This document shows positions 4,989 through 8,961 of a stretch of DNA of 8,961 bases, in pieces. The stretch comes from an uncultured Peptoniphilus sp. Lineage in GTDB: Bacteria; Bacillota; Clostridia; Tissierellales; Peptoniphilaceae. Made by a program: the position numbers and the translations under genes. How positions within the stretch are numbered: position 1 is the first letter of the stretch; each line of letters begins with the position of its first letter. The stretch is from positions 1 through 8,961 of the forward strand of contig CABQNX010000042.1 of assembly GCA_902465645.1 (NCBI GenBank), given 5' to 3'. The notes beneath the pieces were generated by a model. The model ran no database searches, was not told the DNA's origin, and saw only the letters and a program-made list of their open reading frames with translations.

Positions 4989-5966
4989 ATGAAGGTTAAT
5001 GTAGCAGTTGTTGGTGCAACTGGACTTGTTGGAAGCATGATGTTAAAGGTTTTAAGTGAAGAAAATTTCCCAATAGACAATTTATACTTGTTTAGCTCCA
5101 AGAAATCGGCTGGCAAAAAAATTGAATATTGTGGCAAAGAATACACTGTTGAGGAGTTAAGGGAAGATTCCTTTGAAGGAAGGGATATTAAAATTGCCCT
5201 CTTCTCTGCTGGTGGCTCTGTAAGTGAAAAGTTTGCTCCTATAGCTGCTAAGGCTGGAGTAACTGTTGTTGACAACTCATCTGCCTTTAGGATGGACCCA
5301 GAGGTTCCACTTGTTGTTCCAGAAATTAACCCAGAAGATATTAAGGACAACAAGGGAATTATTGCAAATCCAAATTGTTCAACTATCCAATCTGTACTTC
5401 CACTTAAACCAATTCACGACAAGTACAAGATCAAGAGGGTAATTTATTCTACTTACCAATCTGTTTCTGGATCTGGCATAAAGGGAATCTCTGACTTAGA
5501 AGAAGGCACTCAGCTTGCCTACAAGTATCCAATTAAGAACAACTGCATACCACAAATTGATGTCTTCTTAGACAATGGATATTCCAAAGAAGAAATGAAA
5601 ATGATTAACGAAACTAAAAAAATTCTTCACGACGACTCTATCCTTGTCACTGCCACAACAGTTCGTGTCCCAGTTAAGTTCTCCCACTCAATTTCTATTA
5701 ACGTTGAAGTGGAAAATCCTTTTGAAGTTGATGATGTGAAGAAAATTATCGGCGACTACCCTGGCATGGTACTAGAAGATGATCTTGCCAATGAAGTTTA
5801 TCCAATGCCTTTAATGTCAGCTGACAAGAATGAAGTTTTTGTTGGCAGGATTAGACGTGACTTTACTGTAGAAAACGGCCTAAACCTATGGTCTTGTGCC
5901 GACAACATTAGGAAGGGAGCTGCAACTAACGCAGTGCAAATTGCGAAAAAAGTCTTGGAGGTTTAA
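4989..5966 (+). CDS. asd: Aspartate-semialdehyde dehydrogenase
   Basis: This enzyme reduces aspartyl-phosphate with NADPH to aspartate semialdehyde, the branch point of the aspartate family. The N-terminal nucleotide site is GATGLVG at residues 9-15. The catalytic cysteine is C130 in NPNCST, with Q157 after STY and the SGSGIKG loop at 160-166. R226 and H233 (in VRVPVKFSH) fit the substrate and acid/base residues of the family. The length of 325 aa is close to the normal 330-340. The ATG at 4989 has AAGGAGG at 4975-4981, which overlaps the end of lysC. The 2-nt gap to lysC and 1-nt gap to hom point to coupled translation. In other organisms lysine and peptidoglycan precursor synthesis also draw on this product, so the gene may serve more than the threonine branch. 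Confidence 0.95.
   Translation: MKVNVAVVGATGLVGSMMLKVLSEENFPIDNLYLFSSKKSAGKKIEYCGKEYTVEELREDSFEGRDIKIALFSAGGSVSEKFAPIAAKAGVTVVDNSSAFRMDPEVPLVVPEINPEDIKDNKGIIANPNCSTIQSVLPLKPIHDKYKIKRVIYSTYQSVSGSGIKGISDLEEGTQLAYKYPIKNNCIPQIDVFLDNGYSKEEMKMINETKKILHDDSILVTATTVRVPVKFSHSISINVEVENPFEVDDVKKIIGDYPGMVLEDDLANEVYPMPLMSADKNEVFVGRIRRDFTVENGLNLWSCADNIRKGAATNAVQIAKKVLEV
5957..5961 (+). promoter_or_regulatory. Ribosome site fixing the TTG start of homoserine dehydrogenase
   Basis: GGAGG at 5957-5961 is 6 nt before the TTG at 5968, ideal spacing. The TTG is followed at once by the KIAIMGFGTVG nucleotide-binding strand that normally begins this enzyme. An upstream in-frame ATG at 5896 has no such site and would add 24 residues encoded by DNA that overlaps asd, so the TTG is preferred. 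Confidence 0.85.
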
Positions 5967-5967
5967 G

Positions 5968-7149
5968 TTGAAAATTGCAATAATGGGCTTTGGCACTGTG
6001 GGAACAGGTGTCGAAGAAATTTTATACAAGAAGAGGGAGTCTCTCTTAAAAAATAATTTTGATATAAAAATTGAAAAAGTTTTAATTAGAAATAAAAATA
6101 AAAAAAGGTCTCCCCTTGATGATGACCTTGCCTTCACAGATGATTTTGATGAAATTTTAAATTCTGATGTGGATACAGTTATTGATGTGACTTCAAGTCT
6201 TGAAGAAACTTATGAGAGAATTGTAAGGCTAATAAAGGCTGGCAAAAATATTGTAACTGCCAACAAGGCCGTAGTTTCAAAATATTTTGAAGGATTAAAT
6301 GAACTTGCAAGAGAAAAAAATATTTATTTTTCCTATGAAGCTGCAGTTGCTGGTGCTATCCCAGTGATCCACCCTCTAATGGAAGAGGCCTTCTTCAGCG
6401 ATATGAATAAGATCCAAGGAATTTTAAATGGAACTTCCAACTACATCCTTTCAAAGATGGAAGTGGAAGGCTCATCCTATGACGAAGTCCTAAAGGAAGC
6501 CCAAGAGCTTGGTTATGCAGAAGCAGATCCTACTGCTGATGTTGGAGGATTTGATGCCATGAGAAAGATAAGAATTTTGTCTTCTCTTATTTACAATGCA
6601 AAAATAAAGGAAGATGAAATTTTTACTTTTGGCATTGAAAACGTGAAAAAATCAGATTTTGATTTTGCAAAAGAAAGAGGCTACTCCATTAGGGTCCTTG
6701 CCAAGTCAGAACTAGCAAATGACAAGATAAATATTTCTGTGATTCCTTCTTTCGTAAGAGATAATTTCTTTGCAAAGACTTTTGGAGGAACTAACGGAGT
6801 TAAGGTCTGGGGAGAAAATTTCTCAGCCTACGAGTTAAAAGGACCTGGTGCAGGCAAGCTTGAAACTGCCGATGCAGTGATGCGTGACCTCTTGAGAATC
6901 CTCGCAAAAAGAGAAATAAAAACTTTTTATGACGCAGGAAATTCCTATGAAGTTGAAAATAATTTAGAGAACAAGTTTTATCTAAGGACTTCTGAAGTCT
7001 CTACTGAATTAAAAAACCTTATTGAAGAAGAAAAAATTATAGACGACGAACATTTATTAATTACAAGAAAAGTTTCCCTTGATGACTTGAGAGATGCCCT
7101 GGAAAATCTCGACAAAGTTTTCTTGGCAGAAATTGAGGAGGACCTATGA
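5968..7149 (+). CDS. hom: Homoserine dehydrogenase (short ACT-like C-terminus)
   Basis: This enzyme reduces aspartate semialdehyde to homoserine with NAD(P)H, the first step committed to threonine and methionine. With the TTG start it has 393 residues. The GFGTVG nucleotide loop is at 7-12 and TANK at 97-100 (K100). NGTSNYI lies at 154-160, ELGYAEADPTAD at 180-191, and D196 with K200 match the paired catalytic Asp/Lys of the family. The segment 336-393 begins like an ACT domain (KFYLR) and ends like one (LLITRKVSLDDLRDAL...VFLAEI), but the middle is missing; full-length relatives have about 430 residues. Threonine inhibition through this domain may therefore be weak or absent (inference). It starts 1 nt after asd and overlaps the next gene by 4 nt (ATGA). 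Confidence 0.93.
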   Translation: MKIAIMGFGTVGTGVEEILYKKRESLLKNNFDIKIEKVLIRNKNKKRSPLDDDLAFTDDFDEILNSDVDTVIDVTSSLEETYERIVRLIKAGKNIVTANKAVVSKYFEGLNELAREKNIYFSYEAAVAGAIPVIHPLMEEAFFSDMNKIQGILNGTSNYILSKMEVEGSSYDEVLKEAQELGYAEADPTADVGGFDAMRKIRILSSLIYNAKIKEDEIFTFGIENVKKSDFDFAKERGYSIRVLAKSELANDKINISVIPSFVRDNFFAKTFGGTNGVKVWGENFSAYELKGPGAGKLETADAVMRDLLRILAKREIKTFYDAGNSYEVENNLENKFYLRTSEVSTELKNLIEEEKIIDDEHLLITRKVSLDDLRDALENLDKVFLAEIEEDL

Positions 7150-8961
7150 AATTTTTATCAACAAGAAATTCAAATTTAAAAATTTCTGGCAGAGAAGCCA
7201 TTGTCAAGGGAATCTCTGAAGACGGGGGCCTTTTTGTTCCAGAATCCTTCCCTGCTTTTGACATAATGGAGAACTTGGACCTATCTTACACAGACTTAGC
7301 CCACAAAATTCTATCACTTTATCTTACTGACTTTGACAAGGATGACTTGTTAGAACTTATAGAAAAATCCTACGCATCCTTTGAAGATGAAATTGCAAAA
7401 GTTTCTTATCAAAAGGATTTTTACCTAGAACTTTACCATGGCAGGACTTCTGCCTTTAAGGACTTTGCCCTTTGCCTTCTTCCAAACCTCTTGGCCTATG
7501 CCAAAAAATCTCTTGGTATCAAGGACAAAACTCTTATTTTGACTGCAACATCAGGTGACACTGGTAAGGCTGCCCTAGAAGGTTTTTACAACACAGAGGA
7601 CATTGACATCTTGGTCTTATACCCAACAGAAGGTGTGAGCTCCATCCAAAAAGCCCAAATGGATACAACAGGATCTTTAAATTCAAAAGTTATTTCCATT
7701 GACGGCAACTTTGACGATGCTCAATCTGCTGTGAAAAAAATATTTAACGATGAAAAGATAAAAGAAGAGCTAAAAAAAGAAAATATTTATCTTTCTTCTG
7801 CCAACTCCATAAACATTGGCAGGCTCCTTCCCCAAATCGTCTACTATTTTTATTCCTACGCAGACATAGTTAAAAATAAAAAAATAACTGGTGGAGAAAA
7901 AATCTCTTACTGCGTGCCTACAGGAAACTTTGGAGACATCTTGGCAGGATATTACGCAAAGGAAATGGGCCTTCCAATAGACAAGCTTGTCATTGCATCA
8001 AATGACAACAATGTTTTGACAGACTTCTTCACTAGCGGAACTTACGATGCCAACAGGGATCTTGTTAAGACAATTTCTCCTTCCATGGACATCTTGGTGT
8101 CATCAAACCTTGAGAGACTAATCTTCCACAAGTCATCTGATGAAGTCGTGAAAGAAAAGATGGCTGACTTAAAAGACAAAGGTCTCTTTGAATTTAAGGG
8201 AGACTTCGATGAATTCTTGTGCGGCTATGCCAAGGAAGATGAGACAAGGGAAACTATTAAGAAGGTCTTTAAAGAAGAAAATTATTTGATGGACCCCCAC
8301 ACAGGTGTTGCAAAAAATATTGTAGACAAGCTTGGCCTTGATAAGACAGTAATCTTATCAACAGCAAGTCCCTACAAGTTTTCATCAACAGTCCTTGAAT
8401 CCTTAGGGGAAAATCTTTCAGATGACGAGTTTAAAAATATTGATTTGCTTCACGAAAAAACTGGGGTTAAGATTCCATCTGAAATTAAAAAATTAAAAGA
8501 TAAAAAAATTCTTCACAAGACAAAAATTCTTAAAAATGAAATTGAAGAAGAGGTCTTAAAATTTGCAAGACGTGGCAAGAGGATTTCTGTCCCAGCAAGT
8601 TCAGCCAATCTTGGACCTGGATTTGACGTCCTTGGACTTGCTCTTGATCTTGCCAACACTTGCGAGTTTAAGTTGAGTGATAACAAAAATGAATTTGAAA
8701 ATAATATAAATTCAAATTTAATCTACAAGGCCTACAAGTATGCCTTTGACTTTTATGAAGAGGAAGCCCTTCCTGTGGACTTTAATGTGGACACCAATGT
8801 TCCACTTTCTCGTGGACTTGGGTCTTCAGCTTCCTGCATAGTCATGGGGATCATGGCTGCCTTTGATGTCATGAAAAGAGACTTTGACAATAAGGAAATT
8901 TTGAAACTTGCAACAAAGATGGAGGGGCATCCAGACAATGTGGCTCCAACGATTTTTGGCA
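7146..8961 (+). CDS. thrC-thrB: Threonine synthase-homoserine kinase fusion (3' partial)
   Basis: This is one uninterrupted frame of 605 codons running off the right edge. Residues 1 to about 475 are PLP-dependent threonine synthase: HGRTSAFKDF (98-107, PLP lysine K105), TSGDTGK (135-141), NSINIGRLLPQ, PTGNFGDILAG, SPSMDILVSSNLERL and DPHTGVA. From residue 479 the sequence becomes homoserine kinase of the GHMP family: RISVPASSANLGPGFDVLG, the ATP loop PLSRGLGSSAS at 553-563, and EGHPDNVAP near the edge. The kinase makes O-phosphohomoserine, which the synthase converts to threonine. No in-frame ATG, GTG or TTG lies between the TTG at 8445 and the kinase start, so the kinase seems made only as part of the fusion. 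GAGGAGG (7135-7141) is 4 nt before the ATG, which overlaps the hom stop. About 200 further residues are expected beyond the window. Confidence 0.92.
   Translation, partial: MKFLSTRNSNLKISGREAIVKGISEDGGLFVPESFPAFDIMENLDLSYTDLAHKILSLYLTDFDKDDLLELIEKSYASFEDEIAKVSYQKDFYLELYHGRTSAFKDFALCLLPNLLAYAKKSLGIKDKTLILTATSGDTGKAALEGFYNTEDIDILVLYPTEGVSSIQKAQMDTTGSLNSKVISIDGNFDDAQSAVKKIFNDEKIKEELKKENIYLSSANSINIGRLLPQIVYYFYSYADIVKNKKITGGEKISYCVPTGNFGDILAGYYAKEMGLPIDKLVIASNDNNVLTDFFTSGTYDANRDLVKTISPSMDILVSSNLERLIFHKSSDEVVKEKMADLKDKGLFEFKGDFDEFLCGYAKEDETRETIKKVFKEENYLMDPHTGVAKNIVDKLGLDKTVILSTASPYKFSSTVLESLGENLSDDEFKNIDLLHEKTGVKIPSEIKKLKDKKILHKTKILKNEIEEEVLKFARRGKRISVPASSANLGPGFDVLGLALDLANTCEFKLSDNKNEFENNINSNLIYKAYKYAFDFYEEEALPVDFNVDTNVPLSRGLGSSASCIVMGIMAAFDVMKRDFDNKEILKLATKMEGHPDNVAPTIFG

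Noticed and set aside
4913..5353. 146-aa open frame on the minus strand
   Set aside because: It is antisense to the end of lysC and the start of asd, has no ribosome site or known motif, and its composition mirrors the coding strand.
5896..5967. Longer homoserine dehydrogenase start at ATG 5896
   Set aside because: It would overlap asd by 71 nt, has no ribosome site and adds residues foreign to the family. The TTG at 5968 has GGAGG at ideal spacing.
8445..8580. Separate internal start for the homoserine kinase half
   Set aside because: The only in-frame start-type codon here is TTG at 8445, deep in the synthase domain and without a ribosome site. None occurs at the domain junction.

Overview
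The window looks like chromosomal DNA from a low-GC Firmicute. The signs are AT-rich intergenic DNA, strong AGGAGG-type ribosome sites, a textbook sigma-A promoter and compact co-oriented genes. The gene set and protein style suggest an anaerobic Clostridia/Tissierellia-type organism, possibly an Anaerococcus/Peptoniphilus relative. That placement is inferred from general resemblance, not from a search. Every gene I can support lies on the + strand.

Region 1 (about 1-1950) holds the decayed remains of a defence-type gene. An AIPR-family (abortive infection phage resistance) reading frame spans 92-1787. It is broken by one frameshift (between 543 and 571) and one in-frame TAA (1158-1160). A possible short relic of another gene follows at 1805-1894, then a terminator-like hairpin at 1911-1938.

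Region 2 (about 1944-3350) is a single-gene unit: a possible promoter, an AT-rich leader of about 200 nt with several inverted repeats, a cation diffusion facilitator (CDF) metal exporter of 377 aa, and an intrinsic terminator. Its metal-site residues (N55/D59 and D163/D167) look manganese-like rather than zinc-like.

Region 3 (3441-8961) is a threonine-biosynthesis operon running off the right edge. A perfect TTGACA-N17-TATAAT promoter drives a leader of about 200 nt that contains a tandem 36-bp repeat. Aspartokinase, aspartate-semialdehyde dehydrogenase and homoserine dehydrogenase follow. The last gene is one continuous frame that encodes threonine synthase fused to homoserine kinase. Junctions are +2 nt, +1 nt and a 4-nt ATGA overlap, so translational coupling is likely. 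Together these five activities convert aspartate to threonine. The homoserine dehydrogenase has a shortened C-terminal ACT-like region, while the aspartokinase keeps two ACT domains, so feedback control may act mainly at the first step.

The most notable item is the ThrC-ThrB fusion. It joins the last two enzymes of the pathway, in reverse reaction order, with almost no linker and no plausible internal start for the kinase half. I see no sign of an entirely new system; the other points of interest are the two long AT-rich leaders and the decaying defence gene.
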